NCBI GenBank assembly: GCA_024743435.1
Contig: JANSWO010000002.1
Span: 62,001-126,000, forward strand
Direction: 5' to 3'
DNA length: 64,000 nt
DNA from: Pseudomonadaceae bacterium
GTDB lineage: Bacteria; Pseudomonadota; Gammaproteobacteria; Pseudomonadales; Azotimanducaceae
Below, piece by piece: positions 17,358 through 26,397 of this stretch. Under the pieces are notes generated by a model. The model ran no database searches and was not told the origin of the DNA. It saw only the letters and a program-made list of their open reading frames with translations. Each line of letters begins with the position of its first letter. Within the stretch, counting starts at the first letter, position 1. The position numbers and the translations under genes are program-made.

Positions 17358-17876
17358 ATGGTTGCTTATATGAAAGAAGTCGGGGACCGACGATTTCGTG
17401 AGTCGTATGGCCGCTACTTTGAACAGTTTGAAGTGGGCGATGTATATGAACATCGGCCAGGAAGGACCATCACCGAAAGCGATAACACCTGGTTTACGTT
17501 AATGACGATGAACCAGCATCCGCTGCATTTCGATACCGAGTACGGTGCTGGCACGGAGTTCGGACGGGTGCTCGTGAATTCCTGCCTCACGTTGTCGATT
17601 GTCGTTGGTATGTCGGTATCTGATGTCAGCCAGAAAACGATCGCCAACCTTGGTTGGAACGATGTGAAAATGCCGGCACCGGTCTTTGTTGGCGATACGC
17701 TTTACTCGGAGTCCGAGGTCATTGAAAAGCGCGAATCAAAGTCGCGCCCGAACCAGGGCATCGTGACGGTGCGCACCACCGGCCGCAAACAGGATGGCAC
17801 GGTAGTGATCAGCTTTGTCCGCTCCGCGCTCATTCCAAAAGAAGGCCATGCAGTTGACGACAAGATTGACTACTAG
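17358..17876 (+). CDS. MaoC family dehydratase (mesaconyl-CoA hydratase-like)
   Basis: A 172-residue single-hotdog protein. I place the start at ATG 17358 because AAGGAGAGG stands just upstream; a longer frame reaches 17292. The motif MNQHPLHFDTEYGAGTEFGRVLVNS contains the His/Asp pair of MaoC hydratases. The downstream GWNDVKMPAPVFVGDTLYSESEV is close to beta-methylmalyl/mesaconyl-CoA hydratase-like members. It would act on an enoyl-CoA or dicarboxylyl-CoA. It stands alone, so the pathway cannot be deduced. Confidence 0.8.
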   Translation: MVAYMKEVGDRRFRESYGRYFEQFEVGDVYEHRPGRTITESDNTWFTLMTMNQHPLHFDTEYGAGTEFGRVLVNSCLTLSIVVGMSVSDVSQKTIANLGWNDVKMPAPVFVGDTLYSESEVIEKRESKSRPNQGIVTVRTTGRKQDGTVVISFVRSALIPKEGHAVDDKIDY

Positions 17877-17915
17877 CCTGATTGCACCGCTCGCGCGCTG
17901 CAGCGGTTGTGCAGC

Positions 17916-19160
17916 CTAATCGCCGGGCATTGTCGCTACAACGGTGACAGCCACGACAATGGCGTCACCCACCCAGTCAGTATCTGCCCAGTCGCCTCTG
18001 CCGAGGTTGAACATGCTTGTTCTCAACAGGGTTGTATCGCCACTGAGCGTCACCCCGTCAGCTTGTTGCTGGGTGGTGAAATCGAGGGTTATGTCCGCGG
18101 TAGCCTGACCGATTGTCAGTGCACCGTGTGCTCGATATTGACGATCGCTGCCGGAACTGGGTATTGCCTCGATGTTCTTGGTGGTGAACGTGGCTGATGG
18201 CGTATTGTCGACATCAAACCAGTCGCTGCCGCGGGCAGTGTCATCCCGATCCGAATCCTGGCTGTTCACCGAGGCAAGCTCGACCGACACGCTGGCACTT
18301 GCGGCGTCGGGGTCATCCAGATCGAAATGGATGGCAGCCTGCCAGCGCTCGAAACGGCCAGTGAACGGGGCACCCGCCTGGTCGCCGGTAAACGCGATCT
18401 GGCTCTTGTCGTAGTCAATCACCCAAGCACTCGCCGCGTCCGTTGTATCCAAGCGGGAGGCATTGTCGACTGGCGGCGATTCAGACGCAGCCTCGGTCAG
18501 TTGTGCGCCTGCATCCTGGGTAATGCCCTCGGATGGCACGTTGCCTGCAACACCTGGTATCAGCGTTGCGCCGGCGATGACTAGAGCTGCGGCGAACGTT
18601 GCCAGCGATGCGATTGAGATCATGCGTTTGAGTACCGTGTCTTTGTCGAAGAAGTGGTGTTTCAGGGCCGCGGCGGCGTGTAGCACGACCAGGACAAACA
18701 AGCCCTCGGCCGCCAGATGATGAATCTCGGTAAACACCTCGGCGAGGTTCTCGCTCGGTGCGATGAGATCCGGGAAGGCAAACAGATTGAACCAGCTGAC
18801 GGAGTAGGCCGAAGCGGACGACATCAACCAGCCGGATAAGGGGATCGAGAAGAGCAACGCATAGATCAAGGCATGCGTCAGGCCGCTGATTCGTTTCTGC
18901 CACAGTGGCATGGCGGCAGGGAGAGGCGGGGGTGGATGGCCAGCGCGCCAGGCAAGCCGGATGATCGCCAGCAGCAAGACTGTCATGCCTACAGATTTGT
19001 GATTCGCCAGTAAAGCCAGCTGCGCGACGACTCGGCCGGCGTCGTCGGCGCCTTCAGCTAACTCGGCCAGTACGTACTGCACAACGATCATCGCTGCGAT
19101 CAGCCAGTGCAGAATCTGAGCGAGGGAGCTGTAACCTGCATCTTGTTTGACGTACTGCAT
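17916..19160 (-). CDS. cytochrome b561 - YceI fusion protein
   Basis: A 414-residue fusion from ATG 19160, which immediately precedes the b561 start (DAGYSSLAQILHW). In-frame ATGs at 19178 and 19241 are alternatives. Residues ~10-190 form a four-helix di-heme cytochrome b561 with the expected histidines (ILHW, NHKSVG, IHHLAAEG, VLHAAAALKHH). A hydrophobic stretch and linker follow, then a YceI lipocalin-like domain (~235-414). b561 moves electrons from the quinone pool; YceI binds isoprenoid quinones or similar lipids in the periplasm. The fusion would bring both into one protein. It is divergent from the cytochrome c gene. Confidence 0.82.
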   Translation of the reverse strand: MQYVKQDAGYSSLAQILHWLIAAMIVVQYVLAELAEGADDAGRVVAQLALLANHKSVGMTVLLLAIIRLAWRAGHPPPPLPAAMPLWQKRISGLTHALIYALLFSIPLSGWLMSSASAYSVSWFNLFAFPDLIAPSENLAEVFTEIHHLAAEGLFVLVVLHAAAALKHHFFDKDTVLKRMISIASLATFAAALVIAGATLIPGVAGNVPSEGITQDAGAQLTEAASESPPVDNASRLDTTDAASAWVIDYDKSQIAFTGDQAGAPFTGRFERWQAAIHFDLDDPDAASASVSVELASVNSQDSDRDDTARGSDWFDVDNTPSATFTTKNIEAIPSSGSDRQYRAHGALTIGQATADITLDFTTQQQADGVTLSGDTTLLRTSMFNLGRGDWADTDWVGDAIVVAVTVVATMPGD

Positions 19161-19323
19161 CGGTTGGCTTTGCCTCATTGCGTTGTTGATGTGGGCACTC
19201 CACGGTGTGCGGTTGCGGCTTGTCTTACACAACTGCGGCAAATACCTATAGTTGTGATGTCGATTTTACCTACCCTTGCACGCCGCGTTGCTATGCTTTC
19301 TGTTCGATCCAAGGAGTATTCGA

Positions 19324-19653
19324 ATGAGCCGTTCAAGCCGCCCAAATTTTGCAACCTTCATCGCTGCCGGTCTCTTGCTGGCCGTCACTTCGCCCGCGTT
19401 TGCTGGTGATGCTGCCGCCGGCAAGACGAAAGCCGCGGTCTGCGCGGCATGCCATGGCGTTGCGGGTGTGAGCCCAACAGAGCTTTGGCCGAACCTTGCC
19501 GGGCAAAAAGAGACTTATCTGGCCAAGCAACTCACCGCGTTTCGCGATGGTGATCGCGTTGAGCCCACCATGGCGCCGTTCGTCGCCAACCTCAGCGATG
19601 CTGACATTGCGGACATTGCCGCCTTCTACGCATCCATTACCGCCTGTCCGTAG
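19324..19653 (+). CDS. periplasmic class I cytochrome c
   Basis: A 109-residue cytochrome with a Sec signal peptide (about 1-27, ending AFA) and one heme site CAACH (Cys40, Cys43, His44). A Met in EPTMAPF probably gives the sixth ligand, and GQKETYLAKQL is typical of small cytochrome c553/c4-like halves. AAGGAG 8 nt upstream fixes the ATG at 19324. It is transcribed away from the b561-YceI gene, and electron transfer between the two products is plausible but not shown. Confidence 0.88.
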   Translation: MSRSSRPNFATFIAAGLLLAVTSPAFAGDAAAGKTKAAVCAACHGVAGVSPTELWPNLAGQKETYLAKQLTAFRDGDRVEPTMAPFVANLSDADIADIAAFYASITACP

Positions 19654-19727
19654 CGCTGGCAAATACTGTCTCACCTCAAATCGTCTCGACACGGGCGCCT
19701 GCGGCGCCCGATGCGAAGACCAACGGG

Positions 19728-20588
19728 CTAGCCCAGCCCGTTGATGATCTCAGCCACTTTGTCGAGCCCCGTACGGACGCTGTCTTTATCAGTGCCTGGT
19801 GGTGGGATGATGAATCGGTTTACGCCAGCATCAACTAATCGTTTGATCTCATCCTCGGCAAAACCTCTGGGCGCGTTAGTGGTGATGTCGATTTCCGATG
19901 GGTCTCGGCCAAGTGCCTTGCACTCGTCGTTGAGTGCGTCGATCAGTTCCTGATTGAAGGCCGCGGGGAAAAATCCGTCACCGAATCGGGCAGCACGACG
20001 AGCGGCAGCAGCGACGTGACCGCCTATGATGATCGGCACCCCACCTGGCTGTCGCGGCTTTGGATTGGATTCCAGCGCCGGCCATTGAAAGTGCGCGCCG
20101 TCGAAACTGCATGGTCCGTTCTGCCACAGCGCCCGTATGGCGCTGATGCTCTCTTCCGTGCGGCTGACACGTTTCTTGAAGGGAATATCCAGGGCGCTGA
20201 ATTCTTCCTCCATCCAGCCGATTCCAACCCCTAACATCGCCCGGCCGCCCGACATCTGATCCAGTGTCGCAACCTCCTTCGCCACGTAGATCGGATGGCG
20301 TTGTGGCAGGATCAGGATGCCGGTTCCCAGCTTTATCTTTTTGGTCATGCCGGCGACTGTAGCCAACCAGATAAGAGGGTCCGGAATGGGGGCGTCTTCC
20401 GAGCCAGGCATTTTTCCGTCTTTGCTGTACGGATAGGCGGACTGATAGTTCGCCGGTACGGCAACGTGTTCCACTGTCCACAGCGACTCAATGCCCACAG
20501 CCTCGGCGTGAGTAACAAATGGTTCACAGTGCTCCGGCGTTCCGAAACGTCCGGTATTCGCAAATGCAATTCCCACGTTGATCGACAT
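19728..20588 (-). CDS. LLM class F420-dependent oxidoreductase-like protein (TIGR03619 type)
   Basis: A 286-residue luciferase-fold (beta/alpha barrel) protein. The segments SLWTVEHVAVP, KIKLGTGILILPQRHPIYVAKEVATLDQMSGGRAMLGVGIGW and the C-terminal DAGVNRFIIPPP are those of the TIGR03619 group. Members bind F420 or FMN and oxidise alcohols or reduce unsaturated substrates; which cofactor is used in this organism is uncertain. The gene is convergent with cytochrome c, with a GC-rich hairpin (19693-19709) between them, and divergent from the molybdopterin enzyme. Confidence 0.85.
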   Translation of the reverse strand: MSINVGIAFANTGRFGTPEHCEPFVTHAEAVGIESLWTVEHVAVPANYQSAYPYSKDGKMPGSEDAPIPDPLIWLATVAGMTKKIKLGTGILILPQRHPIYVAKEVATLDQMSGGRAMLGVGIGWMEEEFSALDIPFKKRVSRTEESISAIRALWQNGPCSFDGAHFQWPALESNPKPRQPGGVPIIIGGHVAAAARRAARFGDGFFPAAFNQELIDALNDECKALGRDPSEIDITTNAPRGFAEDEIKRLVDAGVNRFIIPPPGTDKDSVRTGLDKVAEIINGLG

Positions 20589-20728
20589 GGCGCTCCCTCA
20601 TTGCTCTGTCAAAGATACTCTGAGCCTGAGTGGGGGTGGAAATGCTGTCAAGTTCGCTACACTGGGGCGAATCAAGATCCGCCGGCGCCACTCGAAGGGG
20701 CCGGAGCAATTAGGGAAATGGGGGCACT

Positions 20729-22852
20729 ATGACGGTCAAACACTCGGAACAACCCAGCCGCGAGGTCAAAACCTTCTGCCGTGTATGTGAGCCGGCATGC
20801 GGAATGATTGCCGACGTCCGTGACGACACCTTGATTCGCCTGCGCGCGGATACCGAGCACCCAGTGTCGAAGGGTTTTGTCTGTAACAAAGGCATTTACG
20901 GCGCTGATCTGCACAACGATCCAGATCGATTGAAATGGCCGCTCAAGCGCGTTGGCCCTGGTCAGTTTGAGCGCGTGAGCTGGGCGCAGGCGCTGGACGA
21001 TATCGCCAGCCGGTTGGCAAGCATTAAGGAAGCCCACGGCGCTGAGGCGCTGGGCAGTTACACCGGCAATCCAACTGCCTTCAATGCGCTGTTCGGGCCG
21101 GCCTTCGGCAACTTCGCAGGCGGTTTCGGTTTCTCCCGCAATTTCTCATCTGGCACCCAGGATTGCTCGAACAAATTTGCTGGCAGTGAGGCCGTTTTCG
21201 GAACCCGCACCTGTCACCCTGTGCCGGACATCGACCATAGCGATTTCATTCTGCTGATTGGTGAGAACCCAGCAGTAAGCCACATGTCCTTTGTTTCCTT
21301 ACCTAATCCCATGGCCCATTTGAAGGACGCCGACGCTCGGGGCGCACGAATCGTCTACGTAAATCCGCGAGTGATTGAGTCTGCCCGTCACGCAGGCGAG
21401 GTGATGCTGGTCAAACCGGACACCGATGTGTACCTGCTGGCGGCGATGATTGAAGAGATTCATCGTAGTGTCGGCTTTTCTGAGGATGTGGACCTTCATG
21501 GTCGCGGCGCAGCCGAGTTGATCAGCTTTGTGTCTCGGTATCCGGCGGAGCGCGTGGCCGATGTGATCGGGGTGCCTGCTGACGAAATTCGACAGCTGGC
21601 TCGAGACTTTGCAAGTGCACCAAAGGCCTGCGCGCATTTATCGACCGGCGTGAACATGGGGCGCCAGGGCACCCTCGCTTACTGGCTGTTGCACATGCTC
21701 GTGTTTGTCACCGGCAATCTGGGCAAACGTGGCGGCAACTTCTACGGTGAGGGCTTCTACTCGCGTTCGGTCCAGGCCGGCAAGCGTGTCCCGGCGGGCT
21801 ACTTGGAGACGCCATTTGGCCAGGTCCGCAAACCGGGCGGGGTAGGTATCTCGCTACCGGGCAACCTGATGGCCAACTACATCACCGAGGCTGATCAGCC
21901 TATTCGCGCATTGGTGGTCAACTCGGGTAACCCGATGCTGTCCATGGGTGGCGAAAGCGTGATGGCCGAAGCGCTCGAAAGCCTGGAGCTTTTAGTGGTG
22001 GTTGATATCTACCGAAATGCCACTGCCGAGTATGCGGATTACGTTCTGCCCGCTGCCGGCGCTTTCGAGCGAGAGGACATCAACATCACGGGTCTGGGGC
22101 TTCAGGTCACCCCCAGCGTCCAATTCACTCCAGCCATCGTCTCGCCGGGCTTTGAGAGAAAGCCAGAGTGGTGGATCTTTGATGAACTGGCAGAGCGGCT
22201 TGGCTTGCCGCGCATGAATGATCCGGACAATCCCCAGGTGTGGGCTCGAACCGACGCCATGCTGCGCTCCCGCGGACACTCGATGGAAGAGCTGCGAGAA
22301 GAGGGCGTGCTGGTGTTCGATGTGGCCCAGCCGGAACGTTTTTACGACGATTTCCTGCAGCACGATGATGCCCGTGTCGACTGTTTTCCCGACAGTTTTG
22401 CTGATGCCATTGAGCGCATGGCGAAGCTGCTCGATGAGCTCGTCGCGGAGCCCGCCTCGACACTCAAGCTGATCAGCAAGCGAGATGCTTACATGCTGAA
22501 TAGCTGGTATTCAAACCTCGATAAACTGAAACGTCGCGAAAGGGATCGTAACTATCTGTTTATGTCGCCAAGAGACGCTCGCGAGCGTCAACTTGCGGAT
22601 GGCCAGCGTGTGCAGGTGAGCAATTCGTATGGTGAGCTTGAAACCGAGGTCAAGATTACCGACGAACTGCGTGATGGGGTGGTCGCGATGACCCACGGTT
22701 GGGGGCATCGAGTATCTCCCGGTATGACCACGGCGCACGCAAAGCCGGGTGCGAATCCGAACCGTTTGCTACCAACCGGACCAGGCAGCTTCGAGCCGTT
22801 GTCTAATCAAGCGCATATGACCGGTGTGCCTGTGCATGTGGTGGCTGCGTAG
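20729..22852 (+). CDS. molybdopterin-dependent oxidoreductase
   Basis: A 707-residue cytoplasmic enzyme (no Tat signal) of the DMSO reductase superfamily. The N-terminal 4Fe-4S motif is Cys17-x2-Cys20-x3-Cys24-x27-Cys52. The first MGD-binding segment and the C-terminal dinucleotide-binding domain (from about 590: YLFMSPRDARERQLADGQRV) are complete. Cys146 in GTQDCSNKF lies where such enzymes carry the Mo ligand. Overall type is close to formate dehydrogenase/BisC-like single-subunit enzymes, but the substrate is not evident. No partner subunits or cofactor genes lie beside it. Confidence 0.82.
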   Translation: MTVKHSEQPSREVKTFCRVCEPACGMIADVRDDTLIRLRADTEHPVSKGFVCNKGIYGADLHNDPDRLKWPLKRVGPGQFERVSWAQALDDIASRLASIKEAHGAEALGSYTGNPTAFNALFGPAFGNFAGGFGFSRNFSSGTQDCSNKFAGSEAVFGTRTCHPVPDIDHSDFILLIGENPAVSHMSFVSLPNPMAHLKDADARGARIVYVNPRVIESARHAGEVMLVKPDTDVYLLAAMIEEIHRSVGFSEDVDLHGRGAAELISFVSRYPAERVADVIGVPADEIRQLARDFASAPKACAHLSTGVNMGRQGTLAYWLLHMLVFVTGNLGKRGGNFYGEGFYSRSVQAGKRVPAGYLETPFGQVRKPGGVGISLPGNLMANYITEADQPIRALVVNSGNPMLSMGGESVMAEALESLELLVVVDIYRNATAEYADYVLPAAGAFEREDINITGLGLQVTPSVQFTPAIVSPGFERKPEWWIFDELAERLGLPRMNDPDNPQVWARTDAMLRSRGHSMEELREEGVLVFDVAQPERFYDDFLQHDDARVDCFPDSFADAIERMAKLLDELVAEPASTLKLISKRDAYMLNSWYSNLDKLKRRERDRNYLFMSPRDARERQLADGQRVQVSNSYGELETEVKITDELRDGVVAMTHGWGHRVSPGMTTAHAKPGANPNRLLPTGPGSFEPLSNQAHMTGVPVHVVAA

Positions 22853-22872
22853 CGCCTGGCGGAGTAGACGAG

Positions 22873-22904
22873 TGACGGCGTAGCGGAGTAGCGGAGTAGC
22901 GGAT
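22873..22904. repeat. short tandem repeat GTAGCGGA
   Basis: The 8-mer GTAGCGGA occurs three times in a row just after the stop of the molybdopterin gene and before the convergent flavodoxin stop. No secondary structure or gene is associated. It looks like slippage-derived sequence. Confidence 0.5.
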
Positions 22905-22913
22905 AGGAGGCAC

Positions 22914-23393
22914 TTAAAACGCCCCAACTTCCAGGCCCGCCGCCATGGTCATCCCGAGTTCCCGGCAGTCCGCCAGGGCTTGCGGGGTAGGCTCGCCCAC
23001 AACGATCAACGGCTCCTGCACTTCGACCAGTGGGTAGCCAGGTGCAATCCGGCGAAGCGCCCGAACTGCTCCGGTTCCGTCGTTGCCAGCGCTTATGAAC
23101 AGCGCATAGGGCAATGGTTGCAGCTTGCCTTCGACCGGGTAAAACGTGCGGTCCAGGAAATCTTTCATGCCGCCTGACAGGTAGCCGAAGTTCTCCGGCG
23201 ATCCGAGAAGCAACGCCTCGGCCCACAGCAGATCATCGGGTCCGGCGTCTGCAGCGCGCAGGTAGCGTACATCGACATTGGAGATTTCAGGATCACGGGC
23301 GCCATCAACGATGGCTCGCGACAGCGCTTCAGTATTGCCAGTCTGGCTGTGATAGACGATCAGTAGGTGTTTCAACGAGGAGCAATCCGACAT
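22914..23393 (-). CDS. flavodoxin-fold NAD(P)H:quinone-type reductase
   Basis: A 159-residue flavodoxin-like protein. The FMN phosphate loop HSQTGNTE is at residues 15-22 and the second loop GSPENFGYLSGGMKDFLDRTFY is at about 64-85. I place the start at ATG 23393, giving a compact protein; a longer open frame upstream has no domain. The family (flavodoxin / NADPH-dependent FMN reductase) moves electrons to quinones or other acceptors. It lies tail-to-tail with the molybdopterin oxidoreductase and could be an electron partner, but opposite strands give no operon support. Confidence 0.78.
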   Translation of the reverse strand: MSDCSSLKHLLIVYHSQTGNTEALSRAIVDGARDPEISNVDVRYLRAADAGPDDLLWAEALLLGSPENFGYLSGGMKDFLDRTFYPVEGKLQPLPYALFISAGNDGTGAVRALRRIAPGYPLVEVQEPLIVVGEPTPQALADCRELGMTMAAGLEVGAF

Positions 23394-23569
23394 TGAGCTG
23401 ATTACTAGGCCGCTGCGATTCCGGTGCGCAGCAGCTGTGACTTGCCTGTACGCGCAGTATACTCGGCGCGCCCCGGGTCCCTCGAGGCCGGTTCCCTCGA
23501 TGCGTTTCGAACGTAATGCCGGCCAACACACTGATGCGGCCCGCAAGCCCTGGCTGACGCGGAGCCCGC

Positions 23570-24790
23570 ATGCCTGATTCTTTCTGCATCGACATCGCTG
23601 ACATCGAAGCCGCGCGCGAGCGGATTGCCGGTCATGTTCTGGTGTCGAGCTGTGAGCGCTCAGCCACGCTGTCGGCAATCTACGGCGCGGATGTCTGGCT
23701 GAAATTCGAAAACGAGCAGTTCACCTCGTCGTTTAAAGAGCGTGGGGCCCTCAATCGCTTGAGCCAGCTTAGCCCAGGCGAGCGCAAGCGCGGCGTTATT
23801 GCCATGTCAGCAGGGAATCATGCTCAGGCGGTCGCCAGGCACGGGGAAAGGCTGGGTATTCCCACGACGATCGTCATGCCTCGCACAACCCCGAACGCCA
23901 AAGTTGAGGCGACGCGTGTGTTCGGGGCCGACATCATTCTGCACGGTATTCGGTTCGATGAAACGCTGGCGTACACCCAGGCTCTCGCGCAAGAGAAGGA
24001 ACTGACGCTGGTGCACCCCTTTGATGATCCGCTTGTCATTGCGGGTCAGGGAACCTTGGGTCTGGAGCTTGCAGAGCAAATTCCGGATGCTGACGTCGTG
24101 CTGGTCCCTGTCGGAGGCGGCGGCATGATATCCGGGACTGCGGTCGCTCTGGCTGACCGGTTACCCCGAGCGCAAGTGATAGGCGTTCAGGTGGAACGTT
24201 ACAGCGCCATGTTTGCAGCTTTTCATGGCCAGAAGGGCGAGCCGGTGCTGGGAGGCACAGTGGCTGAGGGTATCGCCGTTAAGGAGCCTGGGGCCAATAC
24301 CAGTGCGATCATCCGCGCACTGGTCAAAGACATGCTTACCGTGAGCGAAGATCGAGTTGAACAGGCGATCTTCAGTCTGCTCGAGATAGAGAAGACGCTG
24401 TGCGAGGGTGCGGGTGCTGTGACGCTGGCCGCGCTCGCAGACAACACCAAGCGCTTTGCCGGTAAGACCGTCGTGTTGGTTCTTTCCGGCGGTAACATCG
24501 ACATGATGATTCTGTCCTCGGTGCTGCAGCGAGGCCTGGTGCGAAGTCATCGGTTGGTACGGCTGGCGGTTGAGATTCCGGACGTTCCAGGCGGTCTTGC
24601 AGACCTCACGACGATCCTTGCGGAACTCGACAGTAACATCGTGGATATTGTCCATCAGCGTGCGTTTGGTGGCTCGTCGGTGCGGGCAACCCTCGTGGAG
24701 GCAGTGCTGCAGATGCGCGGTGAAGAGCAGGTCGATCAGGTGATCGAGGCTCTGAATAGCAAAGGTTATGCGGCGCGACTGGATCCGTAG
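23570..24790 (+). CDS. threonine dehydratase (threonine ammonia-lyase) with ACT domain
   Basis: A 406-residue PLP enzyme. The Schiff-base lysine lies in SSFKERGA (about residues 46-53), the SAGNHAQ loop follows and the phosphate-binding GGGGMISG is at ~184-191. A single C-terminal ACT domain (~330-406, VEIPDVPGGLADLTTIL) should bind a regulatory amino acid. The length fits the TdcB/short IlvA type with one ACT domain and not the ~510-residue two-ACT biosynthetic form. It converts threonine (and serine) to 2-oxobutyrate and ammonia. No other isoleucine genes are nearby, so a catabolic role is possible. Confidence 0.88.
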   Translation: MPDSFCIDIADIEAARERIAGHVLVSSCERSATLSAIYGADVWLKFENEQFTSSFKERGALNRLSQLSPGERKRGVIAMSAGNHAQAVARHGERLGIPTTIVMPRTTPNAKVEATRVFGADIILHGIRFDETLAYTQALAQEKELTLVHPFDDPLVIAGQGTLGLELAEQIPDADVVLVPVGGGGMISGTAVALADRLPRAQVIGVQVERYSAMFAAFHGQKGEPVLGGTVAEGIAVKEPGANTSAIIRALVKDMLTVSEDRVEQAIFSLLEIEKTLCEGAGAVTLAALADNTKRFAGKTVVLVLSGGNIDMMILSSVLQRGLVRSHRLVRLAVEIPDVPGGLADLTTILAELDSNIVDIVHQRAFGGSSVRATLVEAVLQMRGEEQVDQVIEALNSKGYAARLDP

Positions 24791-24856
24791 TCACCCCTTA
24801 GTTACTTGCCGGGAGTCAGACTCCCACGACTAGCGACAATCAACAGGAGAGAAACC

Positions 24857-25414
24857 ATGCGACTCGACAAACCCAGAGTAGAGCCGCTTCCCGAGGCAGA
24901 GTGGAGCGAGGAGGCTGCCAAGATCATGGCGCCGATGATGGCGGACGGCCGTGACTACAACATCTTCAAAACGCTTGCTCATCATCCCGGATTGTTCCGG
25001 CGCTGGCTTGTTTTCGCCAACCACATATTAGGCAAATCCACGCTCGAGCTACGAGAGCGAGAGCTAATTATTTTGCGGATCGGCTATCTCTGCCAATCGG
25101 GCTACGAATGGAGTCAGCACGTGGAGATTTCCCGAGCAGGCGGGATGAGCGACGACGAGATTCGGCTTTCCAAGACTGGCCCCGAAACGCCTGGGATCAG
25201 TGCGCTGGACAGGGCACTGCTGCAAGCAACCGATGAACTGCATAGCGATGCTTTCATCAGCGATGAAACCTATGCCGCGCTCGCCGAGCACCTGGACACG
25301 CAGCAGCTCATGGACGTCGTTTTCACGGTCGGCCAGTACAACCTGGTTTCGATGGCATTGAACACGCTGGGGGTGCAGCGCGATGACTTTCTGCCCGATT
25401 GGGATACGGTGTAG
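24857..25414 (+). CDS. carboxymuconolactone decarboxylase family protein
   Basis: A 185-residue all-helical CMD/AhpD-like protein. ATG 24857 has AGGAGA 7 nt upstream; an upstream in-frame start (24806) has no such site. The core LELRERELIILRIGYLCQSGYEWSQHVEIS has the usual CMD helix, but the redox CxxC of AhpD is absent. A single Cys is followed by EWSQH, a pattern known in gamma-CMD-like and fatty-acid-linked members. The reaction is unknown. It follows the threonine dehydratase by 66 bp and could share its transcript. Confidence 0.82.
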   Translation: MRLDKPRVEPLPEAEWSEEAAKIMAPMMADGRDYNIFKTLAHHPGLFRRWLVFANHILGKSTLELRERELIILRIGYLCQSGYEWSQHVEISRAGGMSDDEIRLSKTGPETPGISALDRALLQATDELHSDAFISDETYAALAEHLDTQQLMDVVFTVGQYNLVSMALNTLGVQRDDFLPDWDTV

Positions 25415-25526
25415 CCCGTCTCATTCTGGTCTTAGACCTTTACTCACCGTGCCGTTAGGCCTGCGCAGGCTACCGCTCGTCGGCGATGGTTTGACACATC
25501 TGGCGTGGCTGTAGATTGATGCAATT

Positions 25527-26375
25527 GTGAATTCAACCTCGTTTGACAACGCGCGACAGAACTCGGCCGAAAACTCGCCGCTCGGCCGCGACGTTGCGTA
25601 CCCATCCACTTACACGCCGTCGCTGCTGCACAGCATTGCCCGTGCTCAGGCGCGGGAGCCGCTCGGTATCCGGGAGCCGCTGCCCTTTGTCGGGGAGGAC
25701 CTGTGGCATGCGTACGAGTTGTCGTGGCTGAATAACCGAGGCAAGCCAGAAGTGGCGCACCTTCGAGTGCAGATCCCCTGTAGCTCGGCCTGTATCGTCG
25801 AAAGCAAGAGTCTGAAGCTGTATCTGAACTCCTTCTGCCAAACACCCTTTCGGTCGCGTGCGGACGTGCAGAACACGATTGCATCGGATTTGTCTGTGGG
25901 CTTTCGTGCTCCGGTGCTCGTCACGCTCCTCAGTGTGGACCAGCTGCCTCAGACCCCGGGCTTTCCCGGTGTATGTCTCGATGAGCTGGATATCGACTGT
26001 GAAGTCTATGACGTTGAGCCGGAGCTGCTGTCTTGTGAGGACAGCGAAGTGCAGGTAAACGAAACGCTCTACAGCCATCTGTTCCGCAGCCTCTGCCCGG
26101 TAACCGGGCAACCGGATTGGGCGGGAATCATGGTCCAGTATCGTGGCGTACCGATAGAGCGCGCGTCACTTCTGCGCTATCTGGTGTCCTACCGTCAGCA
26201 CGCGGCGTTTCATGAAACAACGGTTGAGCAGATATTCGCGGATCTCGTGCATCGATGTGGGCCGGAAGAACTCACCGTTTACGCTCGCTTCCTGCGCCGG
26301 GGCGGCCTCGACATCAACCCCTTGAGGTCCACGCGCCTCGATGCTGCGCCCAACGTCGCAGACCCCAGGCAGTAG
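25527..26375 (+). CDS. queF: NADPH-dependent 7-cyano-7-deazaguanine reductase QueF
   Basis: A 282-residue QueF of the long, E. coli-like type. The family motif E92-SKSLKLY, the catalytic Cys190 in SLCPVTGQPDWA and Asp197 agree with E. coli QueF numbering. It reduces preQ0 to preQ1 in queuosine synthesis. The GTG at 25527 is the best start, since the N-terminus aligns with family length from here. The gene is monocistronic; its stop is followed after 22 bp by the convergent acyltransferase stop. Confidence 0.95.
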   Translation: MNSTSFDNARQNSAENSPLGRDVAYPSTYTPSLLHSIARAQAREPLGIREPLPFVGEDLWHAYELSWLNNRGKPEVAHLRVQIPCSSACIVESKSLKLYLNSFCQTPFRSRADVQNTIASDLSVGFRAPVLVTLLSVDQLPQTPGFPGVCLDELDIDCEVYDVEPELLSCEDSEVQVNETLYSHLFRSLCPVTGQPDWAGIMVQYRGVPIERASLLRYLVSYRQHAAFHETTVEQIFADLVHRCGPEELTVYARFLRRGGLDINPLRSTRLDAAPNVADPRQ

Positions 26376-26397
26376 GCGCGAGGCTGCGGCCTGCGTG

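Noticed and set aside
19693-19709. GGGCGCC-TGC-GGCGCCC hairpin as a terminator
   Set aside because: The stem is strong, but no T-run follows on either strand, so termination is not supported.
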